64,000 bases of DNA from contig JAALGZ010000007.1 of the NCBI GenBank assembly GCA_015227615.1, positions 1,798,001 through 1,862,000 on the forward strand, written 5' to 3'. This stretch comes from Labyrinthula sp. Ha. Taxonomy: Eukaryota; Sar; Bigyra; Labyrinthulida; Labyrinthulaceae. Shown in pieces: positions 44,501 through 56,082 of this stretch. The notes below the pieces were generated by a model. It did no database searches and was not told the origin of the DNA. It saw only the letters and a list, made by a program, of their open reading frames with translations. The translations under genes were made by a program, and so were the position numbers. Positions within the stretch are counted from its first letter, which is position 1. Every line of letters starts with the position of its first letter.

Positions 44501-46730
44501 TGTAGCAATTCAAACAAGAACGAAGCTAGTTAGTGCTTTTAGAATCTAAGAGTTCACTCACAGTATTCCCATATTTGCAAAATTATCTTCCTTTTAGCTA
44601 ATTAGATACTCACGGGTGGCCAAATGTGTTTAGTTTAGAATTGAGAGAGAGGTGATACACTGTATGGGATGAAAATGAGAGATCATTCTTGTTTTTCTCT
44701 GGGTGTTGTTTCTGGAATGTATGTACAGTGGTTTCACTCATTCCGTGTACTAAAATTAAATTTGAGTTTAACATGATCAGAGGTATAATATTATAGTAAG
44801 GAGTTAGAAGCTAGAGAGGGGATGTTGTCGAATCTTGGCTGTTTTTTCTTAAAGGAATTATATCTAGTCTTATTCAAAATACTCTAGCCAACCTTATCAT
44901 TTCACACAGAGCGACTTCAGAAGCACCAATCCACTACAGAGGTAACCTGCAAAAACCCATCAGCCATTAACAAACACAGATGAAATTATTATCCATCGCG
45001 TTGGGCCTCTAGAGACCTAACCCCCCCACTTTCGCCAAAGTCTATAAGTTACACTCCTTGTAAAACCTACAACATAAGTAAATCCATTCGCTCACTGAAA
45101 AGAGAAGGCAATATCTCCACTAACTAGATGTTGCAACTAACCCCCAGATCTTGATAAAATAGCTTTGTTGAACTCATCATAACCTTGGTTCAGAAGCTAA
45201 AACTATGGAAAACCCTAAAAGTAAAATTTGACCGTAATCGTGATACGAAATGAGCGGCCAAGTATACGAAACAGGGGGAGAACAACAAATAAAAAAACCG
45301 GCTGTGGAAAATCATCTAACTCTTAAACAAATATCATATACATATTTTAAATTAAACCCCCGGAGATCTGGATATTATCTTTCATGATTCGCGTAAGATG
45401 TCTCAATCTTTTGCACAGTTCTTCATGTTTTCTCTGTTATTTCTGTGTCTATGTTGACCAATTAGGGATTTGATTAAGATTAGTAGGAAGAATCGGAAAA
45501 GATGACGAACGAGAAATATATGTATATATGGCGCCAACGCAAAAGAACCAGATGACGATAAAATGAACGAGATAAGGATCCAGAGTAGCAACATCATGGC
45601 CAGGAGGAGAACTCTATCCAGAGTCCACGTAACATTGCAATTAAGGATATTAATAAGTAAGCACTATTATATGCACTGATATTTAAATCTTAATGTTAAT
45701 ATCATGGTTTGCTCGCTGGGTTATTTCTTGCTTAATTATCTTTGCTTACATTTTAGTGAGACATATGCCTCCTAGGGAGTTAAGTTAGAAATACTTTTTA
45801 ATAATTATATTTCAATTGTTTTGGCTCTACTCCTTGATAACAGAGTTGAATTTGTGATTAATATCAAATAATGTTGTTTTGTTTTGACTATCAATTGGTT
45901 AGGTTAAGGTTTTAAGGGAGTTATTTGGGCCTACTGGCCTAACCCTATGGCGGGGATCTAACTACCAATAAGAGCTACGTACTATTATACTACTTTGTTA
46001 TTCTATTATGTTCCATTATGTTTCCTCAATCTTATTGGTAGTTGACAGGATCCTTCGAAGCTGGTTGGTCAAACTATCATCTCATGATCATTTCCATTAT
46101 TTCCCAAAATCCTAACTTTTCTGATACAATCCACAATCAAATTAACAAAACACAAATCATGCAAAAAGTAAAGATAATCTCACGGGTGTCCAGTTCACGC
46201 TGCTGAAGGTTTTTCCGCTGATGTTTTACCACGATATGGCTTTCTATTATGTTCCTGTTCAAGATTTTCACGGTTTTGCTCATTCTTATCTGGATTCTGC
46301 ATTTTGGATGACCTGTTTTTATCTTATGTTGGTTTTTGGACGATCCTATATATGTTTCAAGATGTTTGAAGATAGTTGGAGGTGATTTATGTTCGGGAGG
46401 TCGAAGGGGAGTATAGATGGCGATGTTTCTTGCTGTTTTCAGGATGTTTACTTCATTTTCCGGAGATTTTGCTTCTTGCAGCTGAAGTTATCGATGGTCT
46501 TAGTGAGTGCTGGGGGGCCTCCTTTGAGCTGACTTATGCTGTTTTCGTGTTATTTTATAGGTTGACTGTTCGTTGTTGTTATTCCAGGTGAACGATGTTG
46601 ATATTTTGTCAGGATGGAAGAATTTCGTTTATTTGCTCCAGCAGTTGAATATAGTCCATTGGGTTCATTCCTCTTCCTCCAGCTGTTATTCTCGACGTTT
46701 CACTTAGTGCTTTAGGTGATATATTGGTTG
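41562..46730. other. Gene-free stretch, including LINE 3' flank
   Basis: About 5.2 kb. ORFs at 43026-43292 (88 codons) and 45403-45597 (64 codons, minus) lack supporting features. The 3' end of the LINE must lie somewhere in the right part; no poly(T) or target duplication marks it. A C-run (CTAACCCCCCCAC) near 45020 is the only notable composition. Confidence 0.35.
45960..46043. repeat. 13-bp perfect inverted repeat, 58-bp loop
   Basis: AACTACCAATAAG at 45960-45972 and its exact complement CTTATTGGTAGTT at 46031-46043. It lies about 700 bp beyond the LINE ORF stop on the 3' side and could be part of the LINE 3' region or a separate small element. Confidence 0.6.
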
Positions 46731-49700
46731 TTATATTTCCTGTGAGTTGATCGTGGTTGCTGTATCGTGGTTGTTGTCTCTTAGTCGTAGGATGGGTATT
46801 GTTTGAGTTCTGTTCACGTCTATGTTCCTGTTCGCGTCCAAGTCTGCATTCCTGCTCAAGTCCATGTTCGTGCTCTTGTTCGTGCTCTTGTACGTGTCCC
46901 TGTTCAAGTGTTCTTCTGGTTCTTGGCTTCTTGTGCAGTTTGAAGGTTGGTTCTCATTTTCAGGGTAGTGGGTAAAGTGGGATGGTGGTGGGTCCTCAGG
47001 CGGCACTGGTTCTTCTCCTAGTAAGGCAAGCGCTTCATAGTAGTATATAGGTTTTGCTGTTGGCGGTGGTGATGGATTTTGAAGTTGGTATTCTCTCAAC
47101 GCTGTCAGTTCTTTGTCTATGATATCTTTCGCTGTGGATCTGTGATTTCCCTGACGTCTTATTACTATGTTGGCAAGATCCAAGTCACTCTCTTCTAGTT
47201 GGAAGTTAAAGTTGTCAATTCTGTCTATGGTTCTTTTCAGCCTTCTTGATATCTTTGTTAAGGCTTTTGTTATCTTCACGTTGGATGGCCAGTTCTCTAC
47301 ATTGTATATGGCTGGAGCTATTACTAGTGCTCTTGCCAGATTGAGTCTTGTTTTCTTTTGGATGTTTGAGGAAGATAATATGTCTCTGAACCTGTTGATA
47401 TGACTGTGTGCTTCATTTAACTTCTTGGAAATAGCATCAGCATTAATACCTTGTGGGTCAAAGATAGCTCCAAGATATTTGTACTTTGTCACGGCTTCAA
47501 TTGTTTCTGCTGCTACTTCAACGTTGCTTGTTTTGGGTTGGATTTTGTCGTGTATGATCGTTCTACTGTCAGTAACAGCTAAAGTCCCAGCTCTGCTTCT
47601 GTTGCGTGTTCCATCACAAAACCTCGAGCTTTTGTGACACCTTAGTGACGTTTCTGAGTGAAAGTATCTATCGCAACGTTCGCAGTGAAAGTTGGTCAAT
47701 ATTCTATTTATATCTACGTCTGGGATTTTATCAACCAAACTGTAGCCTTCGTTTGTGAGCATAACTCTTGTCTTGCTAACATTAATTTTTAGGCCCGTGA
47801 GTTGTTGGAGATTCTGCAGTTGTGTTACGAAGCTGATTATCTCTTCATCGTTCCTTGTTAATATTACCAAGTCGTCTGCAAAAGCAAAGTATCTGAAGGT
47901 TTGGTTACGTAGGCTGGTGCCTTGTAAGGTATTATTTTTTATCCTCTTCATTACAGAGTCAAGACAGATAATAAAGAGGCTTGGGGATAAGCTATCCCCT
48001 TGTAGCACCCCTCCTTTTATATTTACCAAGCTTATTTTTTCTCCACTGTCTGAAACGAAGACTTTGGTCTTGTCGTAGAGAATGATGATAAGTTTGATGA
48101 GTTTTTTTGGTACATGGTGTTCTTCCAGAGCTAACTTCATGAACTTGTGAGAAATACTATCAAAAGCTTTCGCAAAGTCTATGAAGAAAATTCGAAGATA
48201 TATTTTCTGCTTGAGGGTTTCTTTTATTATTGTATCAAGTGCCTCAATTTTTTGTATAGTTGAGCGGTTATTTCTGAATCCTGCTTGATAGTCTGGGAGT
48301 TTATTTAGTGTTGGCGTGATTCGATTGTTAATGATTTTTGTGAGAAGTTTGAAGTGAGAGTTCAATAATGAAATTGGTCTATAATTGGAGCGGTCATTTT
48401 TACTTCCTTTCTGTTTGTATAGATATACAACTTTGCCTCTGCAGATTTTTCTCATTTTTCTAGACTTGAACGCATCTAACCTGAAGAAAGATTGGATCTC
48501 TCTAATAGCATGTTTTTGGACTTTTACAACATGCTTTAAGACTTCGTTTCTTATGTTGTCTGTTCCTGGAGCTTTGTTATTTTTTAGGGTTTTGATGCAT
48601 TCATTGATCTCGTCTGCCTTTGGAGGATGTATGTTTATGCTGTTCGAGGGAGCCGGTACAAGTATTGGAGTTTGGTAATGTCGTATTTGCTTTTCCGTTA
48701 ACAAGTTCGTTGGGAGTGGTAGGTTTTGTTGCTTTTCTAAATATTCTTTTAGTATCTGGATACGTCCTGCGGTTCCCACCAACTTCCCAGCTGTATTCTT
48801 GGTTATTTTACCGAACTGTTTACGGACTGGTTTTACCTTCTTTATCAGTTGGTACCCAGTTCTCGTATTGTTGCTTTGAAATGCAGTTTCTATTTCAGAC
48901 GCTATTCTATCTAACCAGTTGCCGTAGTCCTCCTTCGCTGAACTTCTTAGATCGTTTGTGATCCGTTTTTTCTCTTCTGAGTTCAAGTTGTTCCAGTTGG
49001 CACGTTTGTACCTCATCAGAGACATGGTTTGTTCCGAGCTCTGATGTTCAGGAAGGTTGTACTTGACTTCTGGAAGATGTTTCTTCATGATTGATGGAAT
49101 TGAGTGGGTAAGTGTGAGGTAGGCGTCTGTGAGTGTGTCGTTCAGTTCCAGTACCTCTTTGAGTTTGCTGTTTATCTTCTCCTGTAGATCTGTGTTGGAC
49201 CTTAGTGTATTGTAGTCAAGCTGAGATCTGATTCTTTTTCCGGGTGTGTGTGTCCGATGTATGTTGATTCTTATTGTAAGGGCAAGATGATCAAAGTTTT
49301 TCTTCATCCATAGGTTGTATGCTATGGTTGAAGATATTTTGAAGCCAGTTAGTGCAATTACATGGTTCGTAATTACATAGTCAATTTCAGATGGCCCCCC
49401 ACTATTTGACCTTGGCATAAATGTAGCATGTTTTCTAGATCCTTTTTTGCCTGTAACAACTAAATGGTTGAAAATTGTTAGCTCTTTTTCTTTCAAAAAC
49501 TCCACTAGTAGTTTACCATTAGCGTTTGTACGATGGGAGAGCCCTAGTTTACCTTCTACATTTAATTCCTTTCTTGAAACTTGAGCATTGAAAGCACCAC
49601 AAATGAGAACCAACCTTCTCTTGTTAACTCCATTCAGCTTCGACTTGAGCTCCTTCAGGTACATCTTGTACGTTTCTTGACCGTGACCGCAGTGTGGCGC

Positions 49701-50228
49701 ATAAGTGTTAACCAAAACGAGACTTCTTTTTCCACCTAGTTTGACAACCAGCTCCAGGATCCTGTCGCTTCTTCCGTCTGTGTCCGTTACTTGACTAGCA
49801 AGCTCGTTACACAGGAAAGTCGCTACGCCCGCCGCTTTTTCAGGCAGTTTTGAGAAAAACCACCTTCCTGAAGCCGAGCTAACGTTCACCATTCGCTGTA
49901 GGCGTTGTATTCCTTGCTTGTATAGTTCCTGTAACATTAAAATTTCAGTTTTTTTGGTAAGTTGTTGTACGTAGCTGCACTTAAAGGCAGTTAGACCACC
50001 AACATTCACGCTCACCAGTTTAGGAAAGCGCTTCAGTCGGCTCGCTATCCCTGGGACTTCTCTCGAAGGAGTAGACAGGTCGCTACTCTGAAAACTTTGC
50101 ATTTTAGCTTCGTCCTTGACGTTGTTTTCACAAGCCCAAAATTTGACTATCAATTGATTATCACTATAAGACTGTACCATAAGGCCTGGGAGCAACTGAC
50201 CAGAAATGACTTTCATTTCCTGCATCAA
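46731..50228 (-). mobile_element. Non-LTR retrotransposon (LINE), ORF-bearing core
   Basis: Boundaries given are those of the intact ORF; the real element extends further on both sides. It is on the minus strand, so its 3' end is toward lower coordinates. No ORF1 was found upstream (50229 onward). APE-type endonuclease plus reverse transcriptase puts it among the APE-bearing LINE clades rather than the R2-like clades; finer placement is not possible by eye. The GC content is higher than that of the flanks. Confidence 0.85.
46731..50228 (-). CDS. LINE polyprotein: APE endonuclease, reverse transcriptase, CCHC finger
   Basis: 1165 residues, uninterrupted. Endonuclease (about 72-320): VNVGGLTAFK, MLQELY (Glu101), VNTYAPHCG, GGPSEIDYVITNH (Asp283) and FDHLAL (His314). 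The motif usually GDFNA reads GAFNA (211-215), so a catalytic Asp is replaced by Ala. Reverse transcriptase (about 540-830): KNNKAPGTDNIRNEVLK, YRPISLLNSHFKLLTKII, FFIDFAKAFDS (Asp684), KGGVLQGDSLSPSLF and FRYFAFADDLVIL (Asp785-Asp786). The polymerase triad looks intact. A finger CxxC-x12-H-x5-C (849-871) is inserted before the thumb region KYKYLGAIFDPQG. The tail is Pro-rich, then Asn/Asp/Arg/Ser-rich from degenerate short repeats. Such proteins copy their own RNA at a nicked genomic target. The long intact frame implies recent insertion despite the Ala substitution. Confidence 0.93.
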   Translation of the reverse strand: MMQEMKVISGQLLPGLMVQSYSDNQLIVKFWACENNVKDEAKMQSFQSSDLSTPSREVPGIASRLKRFPKLVSVNVGGLTAFKCSYVQQLTKKTEILMLQELYKQGIQRLQRMVNVSSASGRWFFSKLPEKAAGVATFLCNELASQVTDTDGRSDRILELVVKLGGKRSLVLVNTYAPHCGHGQETYKMYLKELKSKLNGVNKRRLVLICGAFNAQVSRKELNVEGKLGLSHRTNANGKLLVEFLKEKELTIFNHLVVTGKKGSRKHATFMPRSNSGGPSEIDYVITNHVIALTGFKISSTIAYNLWMKKNFDHLALTIRINIHRTHTPGKRIRSQLDYNTLRSNTDLQEKINSKLKEVLELNDTLTDAYLTLTHSIPSIMKKHLPEVKYNLPEHQSSEQTMSLMRYKRANWNNLNSEEKKRITNDLRSSAKEDYGNWLDRIASEIETAFQSNNTRTGYQLIKKVKPVRKQFGKITKNTAGKLVGTAGRIQILKEYLEKQQNLPLPTNLLTEKQIRHYQTPILVPAPSNSINIHPPKADEINECIKTLKNNKAPGTDNIRNEVLKHVVKVQKHAIREIQSFFRLDAFKSRKMRKICRGKVVYLYKQKGSKNDRSNYRPISLLNSHFKLLTKIINNRITPTLNKLPDYQAGFRNNRSTIQKIEALDTIIKETLKQKIYLRIFFIDFAKAFDSISHKFMKLALEEHHVPKKLIKLIIILYDKTKVFVSDSGEKISLVNIKGGVLQGDSLSPSLFIICLDSVMKRIKNNTLQGTSLRNQTFRYFAFADDLVILTRNDEEIISFVTQLQNLQQLTGLKINVSKTRVMLTNEGYSLVDKIPDVDINRILTNFHCERCDRYFHSETSLRCHKSSRFCDGTRNRSRAGTLAVTDSRTIIHDKIQPKTSNVEVAAETIEAVTKYKYLGAIFDPQGINADAISKKLNEAHSHINRFRDILSSSNIQKKTRLNLARALVIAPAIYNVENWPSNVKITKALTKISRRLKRTIDRIDNFNFQLEESDLDLANIVIRRQGNHRSTAKDIIDKELTALREYQLQNPSPPPTAKPIYYYEALALLGEEPVPPEDPPPSHFTHYPENENQPSNCTRSQEPEEHLNRDTYKSTNKSTNMDLSRNADLDANRNIDVNRTQTIPILRLRDNNHDTATTINSQEI
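46810..46920. repeat. Degenerate short tandem repeat in LINE ORF 3' end
   Basis: Repeats resembling TGTTC(C/G)TG(T/C)TC with periods near 12-18 nt, e.g. TTCGTGCTCTTG twice in tandem. On the coding strand they give alternating Asn/Asp/Arg/Ser/Thr residues in the last 60 codons. Confidence 0.6.
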
Positions 50229-53200
50229 AAGGAACTTTTAAAAATTAACTATAACGTCTAGCTTCATCCTACTCTCGAACAACATTCCTGTTCTATTTAT
50301 GCTTTCAAACGCTGCAAACATGAAGGTAAATTTTTTAGGCCATTGAGGCCAACGTTTTGATGGTTGCCAATAATAAATCTAAAGAGTTGTGTCAATATTG
50401 ACAATCTCCAAGAGAAAAAAAAATGGACATGAAAATTGTTTATCAAATTTCCAAATAATAAATCCGACTCCTAAGCAAAGCCCCTTAACCTTTTATGTCT
50501 CTAAAGCGAAAGCCTCAAGTGAAAAGTTGCAGTTGTGTTACAAATATTAATCCTTTCCACATGACTTAGCTTTTTAGTTTGTGAAGAATACTGGAAAATA
50601 TGCTGAGTCCACTGTATAATGACAGCAACATATTTTACTGCGATTGGGTGCAAAATTTGTTGCATATTTCACTTGTCACAGGTTAGAACCAAATATATTT
50701 TACGGTCAAATACTCTTGCAAATCATCAAATACTCCTACACGTGTACGAAGTTTAGTATTTACTTCTAGAATACTGCTGAGCGAACTGTCATCTATTCCA
50801 ATTTATACGATGTTCAAGAATATGTAGAAATTTCGAGTATGAAGATTTTTTATGAAGTAGATGCATCTCCTGGCTAAGCTGTCTATAAAATACTTTATTA
50901 TCGGATAATTAGATTAGGATTATCTGATGATCGAAGCTTTGTGTTTGATTAAACCCTAAGCTATATGTTAGTCTCATAATGTGTTTCCAAAAATTTGACC
51001 ACTAGATTTATAAGCCCTTACATTAAGCTGATAAATAAGAATTCTAGCGTTTTACTCTTTGGTAGCTTATTTTACCAACCTTCTGTTTCCGTTTTATAAG
51101 AATAAGGACTAAGTGGTCTTGTGGGAATCCTACTGGATCTTGTCTTTAGTGCTTCGCTTAGATTTTTCGTTGGAATTTCTGTCGTAAGAATAAACGCTGT
51201 AGGAAACGAGATATTTGGCAGGATAACAGAGAGAATGGGTCATCTATTTGACCTATTCCTAAGTACAGCAAATTCAATTTACCACTGTATATTTACATTT
51301 TTTCTTTAACGCCAAACTTATGAATTTCTAAGATATCTTATATAGCTTTACTCGGGAACCTTTAACGGTTCTACTGCTATCAGTGCTTCGTGTCATAGCT
51401 TGTAAAAATCTTTTTACTATTTTTTAGTCCCTTTATCCTTTCTAGTAAGGCTTTGAATAACGATGAGGACAATCTTAATGTTTTAAAATAGTGAAATTGT
51501 TCCATTATCTCTTTTATAGTATTTAGGTTTTACTTGATTATAATCTAGGGAACTTAAGCGTTTGTTGAACGCAGTGAATGTTGTGGAGAAATAGTCTGTG
51601 CTCAACCATTTACTAAAACATTGTTTATTGTTCTTATATTTTCTTTATATTATGTTTTGAAGAACCATTGCTTTGTTATTTGAAATACATGTATCAAGTA
51701 ATTAAACGGTTATTTATTTTCAGTGACTTGTGAGATTCATAACATTCATATATTTCTCTGATATTGTGCACAGAGTCTTAGATACCAATTACATTCATTC
51801 ATTATTTAATTCTGGTATTGTTATCTTTTTTCATTTATTTATTACCGGTTAGATTTTGTTGTAGGTTATTTTGTCCCTTAAAATAATAGTTTTTTGAACC
51901 TGTTTCTCATGTACACTTTTTAGTGTTTATCTTATTCTCGGAAATCTTGATTAGATTTCTGGAGGTTTGCTAAAGTATTTATTCATGCGTTCATCAACCT
52001 TAAAGGCAGATTCTGATATTTCTATTGCTAGGTTAGATAAAACTTATCTTCCAGTTCTCACATTATAGATAGATTTTATGCTTTACTGTAAATTATCATT
52101 GCCTGAAGATCAAATTATCTACCCCCATTATGACGCTTTCTTATACTTTCTCATTTCTCTTGAGCTCTTGTGCTCGATGGAGTTTGTTGGTGATACATAG
52201 ATCGAGTTCACAGGATCTGTACTGCCTCTATCGTGGGAAAATATACTTATATTTTTTTCCAAGTAATACTGTCTAAAGTTATTGTTAGGGCTCTGGCCTC
52301 ATTTCGTGATGAACTAGCAAATAATTTCTATCTAGCTTCTTGTTAATGAGCAATAGTGTTTACAGAACTATTTTCATTGCTTAATGATATTCAAAACAAA
52401 TTCCAAATAATTTATTATAAAAGAAAATTCCATATTGTGTTTCATGATGAGACACAAAATGCTTAGCAGCTTATTAATGATAATTGTTATCAAACCCTAT
52501 CTCTAGTTGTGCTTGACAGTTTTCAGGTTGCGCTTACTTGGAGAATGTATGAATGCTTTGCCGTTTCTTTTACTTTTCTTACAGTTCATCAGCTTGATGC
52601 GCTCCATGCTACATTCTTTAAATTTTGAGTTTTCTAGATTCCCAACTATAATCTTATTTCTTTTCTTCTAGCGTTTTCTCACAATTATATCTTTTAGAAT
52701 TGGTTTTCCATGGAAAGCACGTAACAAAGGGTGCCTATATTTGCCCTGTTTCTATTTAATTTGAATAGCAGATTATATATCCTCTGACTACTGCTGGTAT
52801 ATGAAATTAGCTTCACTGGCACTTTATTTCTTACAAAGTTCCATTGTCAGAACCTTTAGAAAAGGCTCGAGAACTACCCATTTTTCTCTGCCAGCTAGTG
52901 CTGGGAAGAAACCTTTTATAGTCCCTCGAGCAATTAGGTGTGGAGTTTTACACGGAAGATGATATCAATGAACGTTCGAGAATGGAGTCGTACTTTCTGA
53001 TTCAGTATTGTGACATCTTCACACTCACTGCCGTTGCTCTGGGTGTGTAATCTGTGTTCAGCAATTCTTAATGGCATGAGGATTACTGTGGTTACACCTA
53101 TAACTTTAAACGGGAGGCGAGTTTCAAGTTTAGGAGGATTTGGTCGCTCTTCAGGGTTAGGTCTTAATTTAAGGAATTACAGTAATGCAGCACTATGTTG

Positions 53201-54889
53201 TTTCTAACACTACAAATTAAAAAGGAGATGGAGTTTTTGAGTACCACTCAGTGAGCTGCTGGAGGTAGAGGAGGCCTTGTTGAAGTAAGAACAGCTGTAT
53301 TTAGTGATATAGCCTTCAGTTCCTATTCTAAATACAGGTTGATAAGCTCTATATATCGGTGAAGTGGCATATGGAGCAAGTCCTGCATGTATAGGTTTGA
53401 TTTCTTATTTTGTTGTAAGTTCCCAAAATCTCCAATGAAATACTGATTACGCAATATTTGAAAGTCAATGCCCGATTTGGATTCTTGGGCAACCTTTTTT
53501 TAGTTCCGAATCTCCGAGAGAAATCACTAACAGATAATCAAGATTCTTGATTCGATCGGGAAGTTTTCTCGAGTGATCAAGATCTTTTTTTATTCTCTCG
53601 AAATTTAGCGAAAATTTTCTTGGTTCTCCATTCACTATCGCCCAAGAAGCATTTGTTTCACAGAAAATATATTCTGCTAGGAACAACTCTTCACGCAATA
53701 AAAGTCATTCAATTGCTTTCCATTATGTTTGGATGTATTGGAATACATCTTTACAAAATATTTTCATAGTGTAGTTGTTTAACCCTTTCCCTTGCAATAA
53801 TACTTCGTAGAACAAAGTATGTGAGAGAGAGCTCATGTATTCTGGAAAATTTATACTTGATTAACATTTTTGCATTTTTTTTGTAGTAAAATGCTATGTA
53901 AACACACAAAATGCAGGAAAGAGCCCTTGCCTCTAGGCATCTATGTAGGAGGAAGTGTTACGGCCTCAAGAGGTAAACCTTTTCACTCATAGTAAGAGTA
54001 AATCCTTCGACATCTGCAAATACTCAGAAGCCTTACAACTTTTCTATTTAAAAAAAGGTACGGATATATGGTTTTGACATGAGGCTTCATTAAAAGTTGT
54101 AGATGAGATTATCAGAGCCTGTCCTTAATATATATTTTTTTTTGCGCTTACTCATCTCATTATTTGGGAGAACAGAAGTAATCTAACAAGCTCGAACTAG
54201 GAGCAGATGCACATTACTCTGGTTTCCCTAAGCTTGTCATTTCTAATTCTGGCTGCCAAAAAATATGCTTCTGTGACAAAATTTGCTCAACTTTTACTGT
54301 CAATAGGTAGGTGTTTCTTTATGACCTAATAATAGAAAATGTAGTGTTTGAAGTACTTCCTCTTGCAAACCTAAGAAAAAACGAAAAGAGTCAAAGGAGA
54401 AGACATTGTTGATTATATATTGCCACAAAGAAAGAGAGGGAAGTTATTAAAATTAATTTAAAAAATGCATGGGAAGAAAATCTATTAATGTGATACCTTA
54501 TGACGCTGTGATGAAATAGGTTTCCAGGTGCTGGTGGATATTACAAGTCATTCTTTTTGCAGTAGCTTTTTCCATAAAAACAAATAAGTTTTTCGAGTTT
54601 TACTTATGGATTGTATTTGCAACATAAGTCCTTAAGACATAGTATTTGAATCTGTAGACCGTGGGGGAAATTGAGATGCTTTTATTTGTCTATCCAGTTA
54701 AAGAAATCGTTTTCGAGTATACATTTAATTCATAATTTCGGGACTTGACTGAATCGAAATCTCGAACATATTTTGAGAATATGTCTCGTTTAATAATAAA
54801 CTCAAACTATTTTCTCGGCTCGTTTAAGCAATTGTCTTGCTTCTAGAACACAAGTCCAAAGAACACAGGAGTCCGTTAAAGAAGAGAAT
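50229..54889. other. Gene-free stretch between LINE and ceramide synthase
   Basis: About 4.7 kb. The right end carries the ceramide synthase promoter, including TTCTAGAAC (near 54840), a heat-shock-element-like inverted pair of uncertain meaning. A less AT-rich patch at about 52860-53460 with a 65-codon ORF (53010-53207) might be a decayed gene or repeat but shows no family features. Confidence 0.35.
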
Positions 54890-55924
54890 ATGGAAGAAGT
54901 TCTGTCAACAGTTTTTCCGTTTTGGGATATTCTAAGAGATACTTCAGAAACCAAGTTTCTCCTACATAGCTTAGGAAACGAGTTGTTTCATCAAACTGAA
55001 GGCGATATTCAAAAGTGGGAAGGAAAATTTAGCTGGGTTGCATACTTGCAAATCGGAGTTTTACTCTTCGCCATCAATTGGAGTCATAGAGCTATTATTA
55101 CTCCCTGGGCGAGAAATATATTCAAATATCTCTCTCAAGGGTCTGAGGTACCCAAGTTAGTCATCTTCAAGTTTTGTCAGGCACAATCCGAGTTCCTATG
55201 GTACACAGTGTTCAGCCTGATGGGATTGAAATTACTCTTCTTTCGCGAAAAACCTCTCGGATGGCTTCAATCTACATACACCTGGTGGACAGATGAGCCA
55301 AGTCTAAACTTAGCTACTCAAACACCTGATTTATACGCGTTTTACTATCTATATAGCGCAAGATATGTTCAGCAGTTTATCTCTGTGTTATTAGAACCTA
55401 GAAGAAAGGATTTTATGGAAATGCAGCTGCATCACTTTTCCACTGCAGTGCTAACACTGACCACACTTAATGTCGGGTTTTTAAAAATTGGTTTGGTTAT
55501 TATGGTTCTCATGGATCTTGCAGACCCTTTTCTGCACATAGGTAAACAGTTTGTATATCTTCGAGACTACACAGAAGAAAAATCTACAAGAAGAATTATG
55601 GGCGTACTAGCAGATCTTTGGTTTGCAGTTTTTGTTCTCGCCTTTACAGCGACGAGAATTTTTGGTTATACTTATGTGGTGTTGACTGGATTTACAGATA
55701 ATTTCGAGATTAAGATGATAGATGATGAAAAGTTTGATATTTGGAATGTGTTTGAGCGAATTGAGATTCCTGAGAGAATTTGCTTATCTCTACTCTTAGT
55801 TTTGTTAATTTTACAGTTGTTTTGGTTTCAAGCTATAGTTAAGCTTGTGATGAAAGTTGCAAGAGGAGATGAAGTAGATGACAGTAGAAGTGAAGCTAGT
55901 GAAGACAGTACAGGGAAAAATTAG
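54890..55924 (+). CDS. Ceramide synthase (LAG1/TLC-domain)
   Basis: 344 residues with about six to seven hydrophobic segments. The Lag1 motif is present: RRKDFMEMQLHHFSTAVLT (171-189) with the His pair His181-His182 needed for acyl transfer, followed by GLVIMVLMDLADPFLHIGK (201-219), whose Asp residues match the D..D of the motif. Earlier WYTVFSLMGLKLL and FYYLYSARYVQQFISVL fit the TLC domain. The enzyme joins fatty acyl-CoA to a sphingoid base in the ER membrane. The tail is acidic and Ser-rich (DEVDDSRSEASEDS), like the CK2-phosphorylated tails of animal and yeast ceramide synthases. No Hox-like domain. The ATG at 54890 is the first in frame. It faces the next gene tail to tail, 158 bp apart. 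Confidence 0.93.
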   Translation: MEEVLSTVFPFWDILRDTSETKFLLHSLGNELFHQTEGDIQKWEGKFSWVAYLQIGVLLFAINWSHRAIITPWARNIFKYLSQGSEVPKLVIFKFCQAQSEFLWYTVFSLMGLKLLFFREKPLGWLQSTYTWWTDEPSLNLATQTPDLYAFYYLYSARYVQQFISVLLEPRRKDFMEMQLHHFSTAVLTLTTLNVGFLKIGLVIMVLMDLADPFLHIGKQFVYLRDYTEEKSTRRIMGVLADLWFAVFVLAFTATRIFGYTYVVLTGFTDNFEIKMIDDEKFDIWNVFERIEIPERICLSLLLVLLILQLFWFQAIVKLVMKVARGDEVDDSRSEASEDSTGKN

Positions 55925-56082
55925 GGAATATATTGAAATAACATAATAGTATTTGAAAGAAAGGTCAGTGTGAAATTTCTATGCAGTCTTGTCCCTTGAA
56001 AAGTGAGCGTAAACAGTTTACGTTGTTTATATCTAAATAACGAAAGGATATACACAAAATATTAATACTATGTCTATAATTA

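Noticed and set aside
45403-45597. 64-codon minus-strand hydrophobic ORF
   Set aside because: Hydrophobic runs arise easily from AT-rich DNA; no promoter or homology signs.
53010-53698. ORFs of 65 (+) and 77 (-) codons in a less AT-rich patch
   Set aside because: Neither shows a conserved motif; perhaps decayed sequence but nothing to name.
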